From assembly GCA_016234115.1 (NCBI GenBank), contig JACRHD010000024.1, forward strand, positions 22,301-86,300: a stretch of DNA of 64,000 bases. The letters run 5' to 3'. The DNA is from Nitrospirota bacterium (GTDB taxonomy: Bacteria > Nitrospirota > Thermodesulfovibrionia > UBA6902). How positions within the stretch are numbered: the stretch's first letter is position 1; the number at the start of each line of letters is the position of its first letter. The position numbers were made by a program, and so were the translations under genes. Below, piece after piece: positions 1-8,010 of this stretch. The notes below the pieces were generated by a model. The model saw only the letters and a list, made by a program, of their open reading frames with translations, searched no databases and was not told the origin of the DNA.

Positions 1-840
1 TGTCTGGTCCACCCTGGACTGGCAGCCCCATTTGATATTCAGGTTTCTCTTCTTTAATTCCTCGCAGTATTCCTTCACCCATTTGGGGCTCAGCGTAAAG
101 GTGTCGTCGCAGTAATATATGCCCTTCATGTCATAATTTTTAACGAGATGCTCTACCTCATCCACCACGTTTTTGACGGAGCGCCTCCTGGTGCGTCTGC
201 CGAAGATGTTGTGGCTGCCGCAATAAATGCATTTAAAAGGACAGCCCCTGCTTGTAACGATAGTCGTCTGGTTCTTGGTCGCGTAACCTCTTATTATCCC
301 GGGCGGCTTGAGATACGGCGTCATATCGATAAGATGGCGCGCGGGAAACGGGATGGTATCCAGGTCCTGTATCATTTCGCGCCTGCCGTTTTCAATGATG
401 TTGCCGTCTTCAATGTACATGACGCCGTTGACTCCGGCAAGCCCTTCCTTGTTCCCCAGTTTACTGCATGCCTCGACGATTGTATCTTCACCTTCACCGA
501 CTACAATGAAGTCGAGACCGAACTCCTTCAGGGTCTCTTTCGGCTTGACGGTTGTGTGGACGCCGCCGGAACAGTATATTTTGTCCGGCAGCTCCTTCTT
601 GAGGTCCTTCATCAGGGTAAATGCCTTCTGGTATCCTACCGTTAAGAAGCTGAGGCCTATCAGGTCCGGGTTGAAATCCTTTATCTCCCTGATCATGCTC
701 GACTGGTATTCAGGGTCCGAGTCGTAAATCTGAACGGCATGCCCCGCCTTTTCCAGAACAGCGGCAATATACATGAGACCCAGAGGGGGCACGACATTAT
801 TGCCGTCCAATACCTGTGCATTTACCAAAGTGACTCTCAT
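1..840 (-). CDS. B12-binding radical SAM protein (3' end outside window)
   Basis: The reading frame is open from an ATG at 838-840 to base 1, giving 280 codons with no stop, so the C-terminus lies outside the window. The first ~130 residues look like a cobalamin-binding domain (PPLGLMYIAAVLEKAGH near the start, then GLSFLTVGY). Around residue 200 the cysteine motif CPFKCIYC marks the [4Fe-4S] radical SAM core. A purine-rich ribosome site (AAGGGGAAGGGA) precedes the start. The gene follows the radical SAM/ArsM gene by only 31 bases, so the two are probably co-transcribed. Enzymes of this architecture do methylations or ring rearrangements; the substrate here is unknown, but the context suggests an organoarsenic or peptide-derived product. 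Confidence 0.85.
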   Translation of the reverse strand, partial: MRVTLVNAQVLDGNNVVPPLGLMYIAAVLEKAGHAVQIYDSDPEYQSSMIREIKDFNPDLIGLSFLTVGYQKAFTLMKDLKKELPDKIYCSGGVHTTVKPKETLKEFGLDFIVVGEGEDTIVEACSKLGNKEGLAGVNGVMYIEDGNIIENGRREMIQDLDTIPFPARHLIDMTPYLKPPGIIRGYATKNQTTIVTSRGCPFKCIYCGSHNIFGRRTRRRSVKNVVDEVEHLVKNYDMKGIYYCDDTFTLSPKWVKEYCEELKKRNLNIKWGCQSRVDQT

Positions 841-871
841 AATTCCCTTCCCCTTTTTATTGATATTTTTG

Positions 872-2200
872 TTAACCGCAGGCACAACACCCGCACTCAA
901 TTTTTGCGGGTTTGGTGCTCTTCATCGTTACTGAATAAAACTGGATATATTCGACTTTTTTGTAAAGATAATTTATTGTCAGATTGACCTCCGGGAACCC
1001 CGCTTTTTCAGCGGCCTCTTTAAACCTCTTGTCGGTGAGCGCACCGGAGAGGCAGGCGTTCCATAATTCCTTGTCTCTCTTGAGGTAACCGGGAACAGGC
1101 TTGTCGGAAACGATATCGGATATTATAAATCTGCCGCCCGGTTTCAATATCCGGTATATCTCATCGAGGACCTTAGTCTTGTCCTCCGTAAGGTTGATGA
1201 CACAGTTGGATATGACAAGGTCGACCGAATTGCTTTCAACCGGGAGCTCCATGATATTTCCTTTTCGGAATTCGACGACGTTGAAACCCAGGACCTTCGC
1301 GACTTTTTCCGCGTTGGCCGTGGCCGCCTCGACCATTTCGTCAGTCATGTCCACCCCGATGACCTTGCCCTTTCTGCCTAATCTCTTTGCAGCGATAAAG
1401 CAGTCGATGCCGCCGCCCGCGCCGAGATCGACGATGGTCTCCCCTTCTTTGATGTCCGCCAGCGCTGCGGGGTTGCCGCAGCCGTAAGAGACGTCGAGGA
1501 CTTCGCTGGGAATATGCTCCAGGTCTTTCGGATCATAGCCGGCAGGGCAGTAATAATCAGCCACAGGCAGGAACGCCGCCTTTGAAAATTTCTTCTTCAC
1601 GGTCTTGGTCACATGCCCTTTTATCTCAGGCTTGCAAACCTCCTCGTCATCTTCCACATCCACCGACAGCACGCAGGAACAATGGTAGCAGCCTACCTCG
1701 AATTTCTTGTCGACCGGCTTGATCCCGGCCCCGAGATGGGACGGGCTTTTTGAATCCATGGCATTATATACAAGGGGCGTGGAATAGCCTTTTCCATCTG
1801 CGGCAGGGACGCCTTCGGAAGCGAGCTCCCATATGATATCTTCAAACAAGGCCTTATATGTTGAACAATAAGGGTCGCCCGCTGTTACGGAACCCTTTCC
1901 CGTAGCGACTTCACTTGCATAATAACTGTGCGAGGTGCACCCGCCGCCGCAAAAGAATTCGAGATAACAGTCCCTGCATCCGGGCTTTTGGTGCACACTT
2001 GCGGCCCTTCCCCGCTCCATTATCTTTGAATTCAGCCAGATATCTTTGAGGGACTTTTTCCTTACGGACCCGGCGTTGAAATGCGGGTCTCCGTTTAATG
2101 ATGCGCATGGATACACATGGCCGTCCGAGTTTACGCAGATCTTTTCATAGCAGTTGTTGCACAGATCATTTTCCTGCCCCTCTTTGCGCGCACACGGACC
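872..2200 (-). CDS. arsM: SPASM C-terminal half plus ArsM-type methyltransferase, 3' part of a frameshifted gene
   Basis: This frame is open from about 2200 down to the stop at 872. Its first in-frame ATG (2116) falls in the middle of a SPASM domain, so it is best read as the continuation of the radical SAM frame at 2131-3291. It begins with LCNNCYEKIC and YPC, then CRDC and FFCGGGC, the cysteine clusters that bind auxiliary Fe-S centres. After a linker comes a class I SAM methyltransferase with the ArsM signatures YGCGNP, VDLGAGGGID, SNCVINL and CLSGAL. The three cysteines that bind As(III) in the ArsM family are therefore present. The protein ends in the cysteine-rich tail CGCCACG. Predicted role: arsenite methylation, or modification of an arsenic-containing product. 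The frame break is discussed as a finding. Confidence 0.8.
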   Translation of the reverse strand, partial: GPCARKEGQENDLCNNCYEKICVNSDGHVYPCASLNGDPHFNAGSVRKKSLKDIWLNSKIMERGRAASVHQKPGCRDCYLEFFCGGGCTSHSYYASEVATGKGSVTAGDPYCSTYKALFEDIIWELASEGVPAADGKGYSTPLVYNAMDSKSPSHLGAGIKPVDKKFEVGCYHCSCVLSVDVEDDEEVCKPEIKGHVTKTVKKKFSKAAFLPVADYYCPAGYDPKDLEHIPSEVLDVSYGCGNPAALADIKEGETIVDLGAGGGIDCFIAAKRLGRKGKVIGVDMTDEMVEAATANAEKVAKVLGFNVVEFRKGNIMELPVESNSVDLVISNCVINLTEDKTKVLDEIYRILKPGGRFIISDIVSDKPVPGYLKRDKELWNACLSGALTDKRFKEAAEKAGFPEVNLTINYLYKKVEYIQFYSVTMKSTKPAKIECGCCACG

Positions 2201-3291
2201 TTAAGGGATTCGATGTTGTCCAGGATAACTTCCTGCTCCTTATATGTCTTTTTCAGCTTCCGCATGGTCTGCGCGATGTTTTCCGAAGGCACAAGCAATT
2301 CGTTTACATTGTCAGCGCCTCTGCCCTTAGAGTGCATCCATAGTATATTATGCTCCTGGATGCCGAGCTTCGACAGAAACCGCGACGTCTTGCCGATCTC
2401 TTTTTCATTATATCTGCTTATTGCCGTTGAAATGATGGGGACGATACCGATGCCGACAAGTCTTTTTATGCCGGCAACAGCGGCGTCAAAACTTCCCTTT
2501 CCGCGCAGCTTGTCATGTATTTCGGCATTGGGCCCCTCGAGGCTGACCTGAAGGATGAGTTTCGGGTCCATTACTTGCTTCAGCTCGGCAATTTTCTTAT
2601 CGTCAAGGAGTGTGCCGTTGGTCAGTATAATGAGTTCCCGTTTCCTGACCTTTGTAATATACTTTATAAGCTCGAATATCCCTTCCTTTATAAAAGGCTC
2701 GCCGCCTGTGATATAAAAACGCTTGACGCCTAATTTGACCGCCTCATCTACGACCTTTTTAAACTCTTCAGTCGTCAATTCCTTCCTGAGCATTTTCCCG
2801 GCGTCGACCAGGCAGTGCTTGCACCGCAGGTTGCAGGCGAGGGTGTAATATAACCACAGTTCATCCAGTTTAAAGGGAGCTATGGCCTTGCCCCGGCCCG
2901 GATACGCGGGCCTCCCGATCTTTTTGTCGGCAACGAATTCAAGCAATCCGGCGGCGTTGAGGAAATCGGAGACTTCCTTCTTTACATGTTCCCTTTCCGG
3001 GGAAGGGACTTTGTATTTATTGCAGACGTCTTCCTGAATATCAGACAGCGTATGTTTGCCGTCGCAGAGTTTCAGGATATACGCGCCGCTCTGATTTACG
3101 CTGATCCAGTTGGGTAATTCAGGATCAATGAAAAGGGATATCCCGTTTTTCTTTTTTTCCAGGTAATTGGGAGTGAATAAATAATTGTTTGGACGAAATG
3201 ACTTAATGGAAGGGTTTGCGACCTTCCAGTAATCAAGGCTGTATTTTTTTATCCTGTCTTCCCTGCCGGTATCACAACATGCCTGCGACAT
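2131..3291 (-). CDS. PqqD-like/radical SAM domain protein, 5' part of the frameshifted rSAM-SPASM-ArsM gene
   Basis: The start is the ATG at 3289-3291, preceded by CCGGAG seven bases upstream. Residues ~50-120 resemble a PqqD-like recognition domain (SGAYILKLCDGKHTLSDI). The radical SAM core follows with CNLRCKHC and the SAM-binding TGGEPF. The frame ends abruptly at 2131 inside the expected SPASM domain, and the neighbouring frame carries the missing cysteines without interruption. The RRE/radical SAM/SPASM order is that of PqqE-like and other peptide- or cofactor-modifying enzymes. Fusion to ArsM would put a radical SAM reaction and an arsenic methyltransferase in one ~800-residue polypeptide. 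No precursor peptide gene was recognised nearby. Confidence 0.8.
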   Translation of the reverse strand: MSQACCDTGREDRIKKYSLDYWKVANPSIKSFRPNNYLFTPNYLEKKKNGISLFIDPELPNWISVNQSGAYILKLCDGKHTLSDIQEDVCNKYKVPSPEREHVKKEVSDFLNAAGLLEFVADKKIGRPAYPGRGKAIAPFKLDELWLYYTLACNLRCKHCLVDAGKMLRKELTTEEFKKVVDEAVKLGVKRFYITGGEPFIKEGIFELIKYITKVRKRELIILTNGTLLDDKKIAELKQVMDPKLILQVSLEGPNAEIHDKLRGKGSFDAAVAGIKRLVGIGIVPIISTAISRYNEKEIGKTSRFLSKLGIQEHNILWMHSKGRGADNVNELLVPSENIAQTMRKLKKTYKEQEVILDNIESLKVRVRAKRGRKMICATTAMKRSA

Positions 3292-3580
3292 TTATAACTC
3301 CGGTGAATAGATTATGCTGAATATAAAATGAAAATATTGCATGCTCCGATTCACGATCTTTTAATTTTTAACGGAAAAAAGCTCCGAAATCTTGAGACGA
3401 CAAAAAAGGTATTCTGACGGTATAAGGCAAACACATTCGGCGAACACATTCCATTATAACTATTAATATATAAATAAACAAGATTTTGCCGGCCCCCGAA
3501 AAATATGGAGATTTCATATCCGGATGTGGATAATATGCTATTAAGCCATAAAATTTGTTTGAGGTGTTTTACATATATTA

Positions 3581-3675
3581 TTGTCATTCCCGAGGTCTTT
3601 ATCGGGAATCCACCCTTCGACAGGCTCAGGGTGACATAGCTTGTCATGGTGAGCTTGTCGAACCATGGATACCCG
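3581..3675. repeat. Dispersed GTCATTCCCG-type repeat, copy A, in the 3292-3691 intergenic region
   Basis: The segment starts TTGTCATTCCCGAGG and contains CCCTTCGACAGGCTCAGG and GTCATGGTGAGCTTGTCGAA. Nearly the same words in the same order occur at 5788-5921. It runs up to the start of the histone-deacetylase gene, and its last part creates an upstream in-frame ATG that is unlikely to be the real start. The rest of 3292-3580 is AT-rich and I see no gene in it. Confidence 0.75.
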
Positions 3676-3691
3676 CTTATGTAGGATTGAG

Positions 3692-4540
3692 ATGAAGATA
3701 TTTTATTCACCGAAATGTCTTGAATATTCACAACCGGGGCATCCTGAAGCCCCGGCAAGGGCCCGCTCCACGTACGAATATCTTGAAAAAAAGGGGTATG
3801 AGTTTACCGCCCCCAGGCCATGCGCGGATGAAGATATCCTGCTGGCGCATTCCCCTCAGATGCGCGACAGCGTAAGAAACGGCAGCTTCTTTGATCCTGA
3901 TACGCCTGTTTTCCCCGGAATATTCGATATTGCAAAGTTGGCCGCGGGAGGCGCTATCGAGGCGGCGATGCACTGTTTAACCACCGGTGAGAAGGCCTTT
4001 TCGCTTATGAGGCCGCCGGGGCATCACGCCACGCGCAGCAATCCCGGGGGGTTCTGTTATTTCAATAATATCGCCATAGCTTCACTGAAGGTGAAAGAAA
4101 AAGCAGGGAAGATCGCGGTAGTGGATTTTGACTGCCATCACGGCAACGGCACCGAAGATATTCTGCTCGGCAGCAGGGATTTCCTTTACCTTTCGCTCCA
4201 TCAGAGCCCGCTGTATCCCGGCACGGGTCTGAGGAGCAGGGAAAACTGTATCAACTACCCGCTCCCCGCCCGCACGACCCCCATTGAATACCTGTCGTTA
4301 CTGAAAAAGGGACTGGAAAAGGTGACGGAATTCGCCCCGGACCTTCTTGCGATCTCCGCCGGGTTTGACACATACAAACTCGACCCTATCGCCGGGCTTT
4401 CCCTGGAACAGGAAACATACTGGGAAATCGGCCGTATGCTTAAGGCGTTGAATAAACCCACATTCGCCGTCCTTGAAGGCGGTTACAGCAGGGACCTTCC
4501 GGAATGCGTGCATCAGTTCCTTATTGGCCTTGAGGGGTAG
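3692..4540 (+). CDS. Histone deacetylase/AcuC-AphA family zinc hydrolase
   Basis: A 282-residue single-domain protein of the arginase-deacetylase fold. Family motifs are visible in order: the substrate-pocket PPGHHA, the metal-binding DFDCHHGNGTEDI, a C-terminal FDTYKLDP aspartate segment and EGGYS. Bacterial members remove acyl or acetyl groups from lysines, acetylpolyamines or small amides in the cytoplasm. The start was set at the ATG at 3692, with AGGA six bases upstream and the typical MKIFYSP beginning. An earlier in-frame ATG at 3665 lies in the dispersed repeat. The gene stands alone between repeat-rich spacers, so context does not point to a substrate. Confidence 0.88.
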   Translation: MKIFYSPKCLEYSQPGHPEAPARARSTYEYLEKKGYEFTAPRPCADEDILLAHSPQMRDSVRNGSFFDPDTPVFPGIFDIAKLAAGGAIEAAMHCLTTGEKAFSLMRPPGHHATRSNPGGFCYFNNIAIASLKVKEKAGKIAVVDFDCHHGNGTEDILLGSRDFLYLSLHQSPLYPGTGLRSRENCINYPLPARTTPIEYLSLLKKGLEKVTEFAPDLLAISAGFDTYKLDPIAGLSLEQETYWEIGRMLKALNKPTFAVLEGGYSRDLPECVHQFLIGLEG

Positions 4541-4570
4541 CCGCGAACAAAGGCAAGCCCGGCTTACGGT

Positions 4571-4656
4571 GTAGTTAGCAGCAAGTAGTCAGTAGTTAAG
4601 GGATAGTTTAGAAAGTTTTTTCCCCCCTTAACTACTATCTACTAACTACTTGCTAC
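4571..4656. repeat. Heptamer tandem repeat in two inverted arms; possible terminator
   Basis: The left arm (4571-4602) reads as seven-base units of the AGTAGTT type. The right arm (4627-4656) carries the complementary AACTACT-type units and is followed by a T run. The arms can pair into a long imperfect hairpin, so the element may terminate the upstream hydrolase transcript. It belongs to the heptamer family described in the findings. Confidence 0.7.
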
Positions 4657-4678
4657 TTTTTTTGTTATAATTCCCCGC

Positions 4679-5743
4679 ATGGATATCCGGAAATTCGTAA
4701 GACCCAACATACGTTCCCTTAAGGCATATCATGCGGAAGAAATCCCATGCAAAGTGAAAGTTGACGCCAATGAGAGTCCTTATTCGGCGATCAGCAATCA
4801 GCAATCAGCGATCAGCCTGGAGAAGACACTTCAGGCCTTAAACCGCTACCCCGACCCGGAGGCCAAGGTTTTTAGAAGACTGATTGCAAAGGACCTGCAC
4901 GTAAAACCTGAAAACATCCTTCACGGCAACGGCTCTGACGAGCTTATTTACTATGTAATCACAACGTTCGGCGGGCCGGTACTTTATCCTGTGCCTGCGT
5001 TCTCGATGTACGGTATCATCTCCCAGGCCCTGAATGAAAAAAAGATCGGCATACCGCTCGATGACAACTTCGATCTTGATATGGGGAAGATGCTCGGGGC
5101 CATGAAACAGCACAGGCCGAAACTGATATTTCTGAGTTCCCCCAATAACCCGACGGGAAATTGTTTTTCAACCGGGAAGATATTGGAAATAATAAAGCGC
5201 GCCTCATCCGTCCGTCACCAGTCGCTTGTAGTTGTGGATGAGGCGTACCAGCCTTTTTCAGGAAAGAATGAATTTCTTCCCATGATGGACAAATTCAATA
5301 ACCTCGTTGTCATGAGGACCCTCAGCAAGATCGGGCTGGCGGGATTGAGGCTCGGTTTCCTGATTGCGGGCGAAGAGATAATAAATGAGGTGAACAAGGT
5401 CAGGCTTCCTTTTAATGTAAATGCCCTCTCGCAGGCCGTCGCAATAATGGCGCTGAAAAATAAGAACCCGGTGCGCGCGAATATAGCATCCGTTATTTCC
5501 CAAAGGGAAGCGCTCCGGACGGCCCTGGATAACATTGATGGTATAACGCCGTATCCATCTGATGCGAATTTCATACTCTTCAGCGTTGCGGGAGCGGACA
5601 GGATATATGGAAGACTTTTAAGGAAAGGCGTTCTTGTCAGGAACATGTCAGGGGTAATCAGAGACTGTCTGAGGGTGACGGTCGGGACGCCGGAAGAGAA
5701 TAAGATCTTTTTGAAGGCACTTAAAGATATTCTGAGGCATTGA
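4679..5743 (+). CDS. hisC: Histidinol-phosphate aminotransferase
   Basis: A 354-residue fold-type I PLP aminotransferase. It shows VDANESPY near the N-terminus, LNRYPDPEA, HGNGSDELI, SSPNNPTGN and VVDEAY, then RTLSKIGLAGLRLG carrying the PLP lysine. This order is that of HisC, which transaminates histidinol phosphate in histidine biosynthesis. No other his gene is adjacent. Oddly, residues ~37-46 are encoded by a run of ATCAGC-type heptamers (4787-4816), in frame, at the surface-exposed stretch before the RYPDP motif. No convincing ribosome-binding site precedes the ATG, whose leader is a heptamer repeat. Confidence 0.92.
   Translation: MDIRKFVRPNIRSLKAYHAEEIPCKVKVDANESPYSAISNQQSAISLEKTLQALNRYPDPEAKVFRRLIAKDLHVKPENILHGNGSDELIYYVITTFGGPVLYPVPAFSMYGIISQALNEKKIGIPLDDNFDLDMGKMLGAMKQHRPKLIFLSSPNNPTGNCFSTGKILEIIKRASSVRHQSLVVVDEAYQPFSGKNEFLPMMDKFNNLVVMRTLSKIGLAGLRLGFLIAGEEIINEVNKVRLPFNVNALSQAVAIMALKNKNPVRANIASVISQREALRTALDNIDGITPYPSDANFILFSVAGADRIYGRLLRKGVLVRNMSGVIRDCLRVTVGTPEENKIFLKALKDILRH
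4787..4816. repeat. In-frame heptamer repeat inside hisC
   Basis: Thirty bases made of CRATCAG-type seven-base units, encoding a Ser/Ala/Ile/Asn/Gln-rich loop. The same words build the intergenic hairpins at 42665-42845 and 43404-43473, which shows that one repeat type occurs both inside and outside genes. Confidence 0.85.
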
Positions 5744-5787
5744 TTTTGCCTTTACTTGGCAGACGCATAGCCATACACGTAAGAATT

Positions 5788-5921
5788 GTCATTCCCGAGG
5801 TAGTAATCGGGACTCCAGCCCTTCGACAAGCTCAGGTGGGTACGACTCGTTCCGAAGTGACAAACTTGTCATGGTGAGCCTGTCGAACCATGGATTCCAG
5901 CTAAAGGACTGCGGGAATGAC
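5788..5921. repeat. MITE-like dispersed repeat, copy B, with 10-bp terminal inverted repeats
   Basis: It begins GTCATTCCCG at 5788-5797 and ends with the exact inverse CGGGAATGAC at 5912-5921. The interior shares CCCTTCGACAAGCTCAGG and GTCATGGTGAGCCTGTCGAA with 3581-3675. No transposase is encoded, so it would have to be mobilised in trans. The rest of 5744-6077 holds no gene that I can see. Confidence 0.75.
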
Positions 5922-6077
5922 GGCTCAAGCGCTCGAAATATATGTAAGGAAGCATTGGACGCACTATAATAACTCTATCCTCCAAACTCTAACCTCTTTC
6001 CCGCCCCCCCATGTCATGTGAGTTTACAAAATAATCTTCAATTGGGTAATATTCATATGCTGGCTGGCAGTTAGCCT

Positions 6078-6170
6078 GGAGAGGTGGCCGAGTCGGTCGA
6101 AGGCAGCCGCCTGCTAAGCGGTTGTGGGGGTAACACTCCACCCAGGGTTCGAATCCCTGCCTCTCCGCCA
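6078..6170 (+). tRNA. tRNA-Ser (anticodon GCT)
   Basis: The acceptor arm GGAGAGG pairs with CCTCTCC at 6160-6166, with discriminator G and an encoded CCA. The D-loop GTGGCCGAGT, the anticodon loop CTGCTAA, a long variable arm (class II tRNA) and GGTTCGAATCC in the T arm are all present. The 93-base length fits a serine tRNA. Confidence 0.96.
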
Positions 6171-6276
6171 GTAAAATTTGAGTTATGAGTGAGATAGGCG
6201 GGAGTTGAAATACGCTTTGCGTTTTTAACTTTTAATTTTGACCGTTGACTTTAAACAAAAAATCAAGGAGGAAAAA

Positions 6277-6840
6277 ATGAAAAAGACGTTATTAGCATTG
6301 ACGGCTGCAATGCTGCTGCTGTCAACTGAAGCCTGCAAGAAAAAAGAGGAGCATCCGCAGCCCCCGGCGCAGCAGGCCCCGCATGGCGGACTTCCCCAGG
6401 GACCGGTTACAGGGTCTCCGCAGGCCCCGGCGCCAGGACATGGAATGCCTCAGGTACAGAAAGTTGATTTGAAGGTAGTCGTGCCCAAGGAAGTAGAAGG
6501 ACGCTGGTCCGCCGTGAAATTCATAGTTGAAGACAAGTCCAAGAATAGCAAACAGGAACTCTCGGCGCCCGTCGGAGGAGAACTGAAGATCCCGGATTCA
6601 AACCTGGTAGTCAAGGTCGGTCCCTTTATGCCTGATTTCAAAATGAACGGGGACACGATTACTTCGGCCTCAAATGACGCGAACAATCCGGCTGTCGGTG
6701 TTGTCGTTTATGAAGGCGGCAAGCAGATATTCCCTCCCGACGACAAGAAGATCGGATGGATATATGTGAAGTTCCCGGCCATACATCCTTTCCAGCATGA
6801 TCGGTTTACTCTGGCGCTGAAAGAGGGAGTCAAGAAGTAA
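6277..6840 (+). CDS. Small lipoprotein with a proline-rich linker and unknown C-terminal domain
   Basis: The start is the ATG at 6277, preceded by AAGGAGG. The ~187-residue product begins with a lipoprotein signal peptide ending in STEAC, whose cysteine would be lipidated. Next is a Pro/Gln/Gly-rich linker (residues ~25-65), then a globular domain rich in beta strands (DLKVVVPKEVEGRWSAVKF, KVGPFMPDF, GKQIFPPDDKK, HPFQHDRFTL). I do not recognise a firm family. The likely location is the periplasmic face of a membrane. It stands alone between two tRNA genes. Confidence 0.75.
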   Translation: MKKTLLALTAAMLLLSTEACKKKEEHPQPPAQQAPHGGLPQGPVTGSPQAPAPGHGMPQVQKVDLKVVVPKEVEGRWSAVKFIVEDKSKNSKQELSAPVGGELKIPDSNLVVKVGPFMPDFKMNGDTITSASNDANNPAVGVVVYEGGKQIFPPDDKKIGWIYVKFPAIHPFQHDRFTLALKEGVKK

Positions 6841-6981
6841 AGCTTTGCCACAAATGGACACGAACAGACACGAATGGAAGAAGGAATTTGACAGGGAAAA
6901 AGGCAGATCATAAAAGGCCAAAAAAAGTTCCGACTTAATTCGCGACAATCTGTGAAGATTCGTGGTTGATTTTATTAAAAC

Positions 6982-7058
6982 GCGCCCATAGCTCAATTGG
7001 ATAGAGTGCCGGACTACGAATCCGTAGGTTGCAGGTTCGACTCCTGCTGGGCGCGCCA
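6982..7058 (+). tRNA. tRNA-Arg (anticodon ACG)
   Basis: The acceptor GCGCCCA pairs with TGGGCGC at 7048-7054, with discriminator G and an encoded CCA. The D arm AGCTCAATTGGATAGAG, the anticodon loop CTACGAA and the T arm GGTTCGACTCC are standard. The length is 77 bases. The A at position 34 would be deaminated to inosine to read CGN codons. Confidence 0.96.
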
Positions 7059-7064
7059 AAGAAA

Positions 7065-7162
7065 GAGTCAGGAGTTATGAGTTAAGAGTCAAGGATACAT
7101 CCGGTTAACTGTTAAACAACTCTTCACATAACTCTTAACTCTTGACTCTTGACTCTTGACTC
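7065..7162. repeat. Inverted heptamer repeat arms (GAGTCAA / CTCTTGA units)
   Basis: The left arm (7065-7094) has four GAGTYAD-type heptamers. The right arm (7120-7162) has the complementary CTCTTGA units repeated several times. The right arm ends about 12 bases before the creatininase-family start codon, so the hairpin could limit its translation or simply be a neutral insertion. Confidence 0.8.
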
Positions 7163-7174
7163 GAAGAAGCTGCC

Positions 7175-7888
7175 ATGATACTTGAAAATATCACCATGCC
7201 GGATTTTCAGAGACATCTGAAAAAGACGAAGACGATTATTTTCCCTTTCGGTACGGTTGATGAGCACGGCAATCACCTTCCTCTCAACACAGACACCCTG
7301 ATTATCTATGAAGCGCTGAAGCGCGTCGTCGGCAAAAGGAATGTGTTTCTCGCGCCCCCGGTAAATTTCGGCGTATGCACTTCGACCGGCGAGCACCCGG
7401 GGACCATAGGCATTACCCCTGAAACGCTGAGAAGGCTGGTTCTCGACCTGGTAAGGGACGCATACAGAAAAGGCCTTAGAAATTTTTTTCTTGTCACCGG
7501 CCACGGGGGAGGGCTTCATTCGGCCGCGATGAAGGAATCCGCTGAAGTCCTGATTGAAGAATTAAAGGGGGCGACTATTGCGGTCCTTTGTCCGTACGAG
7601 GTCCTGCGCAGGGAGCTTTCCGCGCTCGCGGAGACCCATAACGATTCTCATGCCGGAGAGATTGAGACTTCGCTGGTCCTGTTCCTCGCCCCGGAGCTCG
7701 TAAAGGGCCGCTCAAAGGAAGAATATCCGAAGCTGCCGAAGCCGTTTATAGTGAAAGACAAACTGAAATACTGGCGCGGCGGGGTGTGGGGAAACCCTGA
7801 AAAGGCCGGCAGGGAAAAAGGCGAAAAGGTATTGCAACTGATTGTTGACAAAATAATCGAGATCATCGATTCTATGCCCCGTCACTGA
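7175..7888 (+). CDS. Creatininase-family amidohydrolase
   Basis: A 237-residue protein with the family hallmarks FPFGTVDEHGNHLPLNTD (metal-binding Glu/His/Asp), GEHPGTIGI, VTGHGGGLH and a Glu in HAGEIETS. Members are zinc or manganese amidohydrolases, such as creatininase and the MftE and FAPy-deformylase types. The true substrate cannot be read from the sequence, and no mycofactocin genes are adjacent. The start is the ATG at 7175. There is no strong Shine-Dalgarno sequence, and the leader is a heptamer repeat. Confidence 0.85.
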   Translation: MILENITMPDFQRHLKKTKTIIFPFGTVDEHGNHLPLNTDTLIIYEALKRVVGKRNVFLAPPVNFGVCTSTGEHPGTIGITPETLRRLVLDLVRDAYRKGLRNFFLVTGHGGGLHSAAMKESAEVLIEELKGATIAVLCPYEVLRRELSALAETHNDSHAGEIETSLVLFLAPELVKGRSKEEYPKLPKPFIVKDKLKYWRGGVWGNPEKAGREKGEKVLQLIVDKIIEIIDSMPRH

Positions 7889-8010
7889 ACTGTTCGACAA
7901 GCCTTTTCACGGCCACGCTAACCGGACACGGTCCACGGTAATTAAAATTATATCTCGCCCCGCCTTGATTGTTAATTGATTCCACAGTTATACTATTATT
8001 CATAAAATTT

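Noticed and set aside
3351..3758. A 135-codon open frame on the minus strand
   Set aside because: It crosses the dispersed repeat and the start of the deacetylase-like gene, with no motif and no ribosome site.
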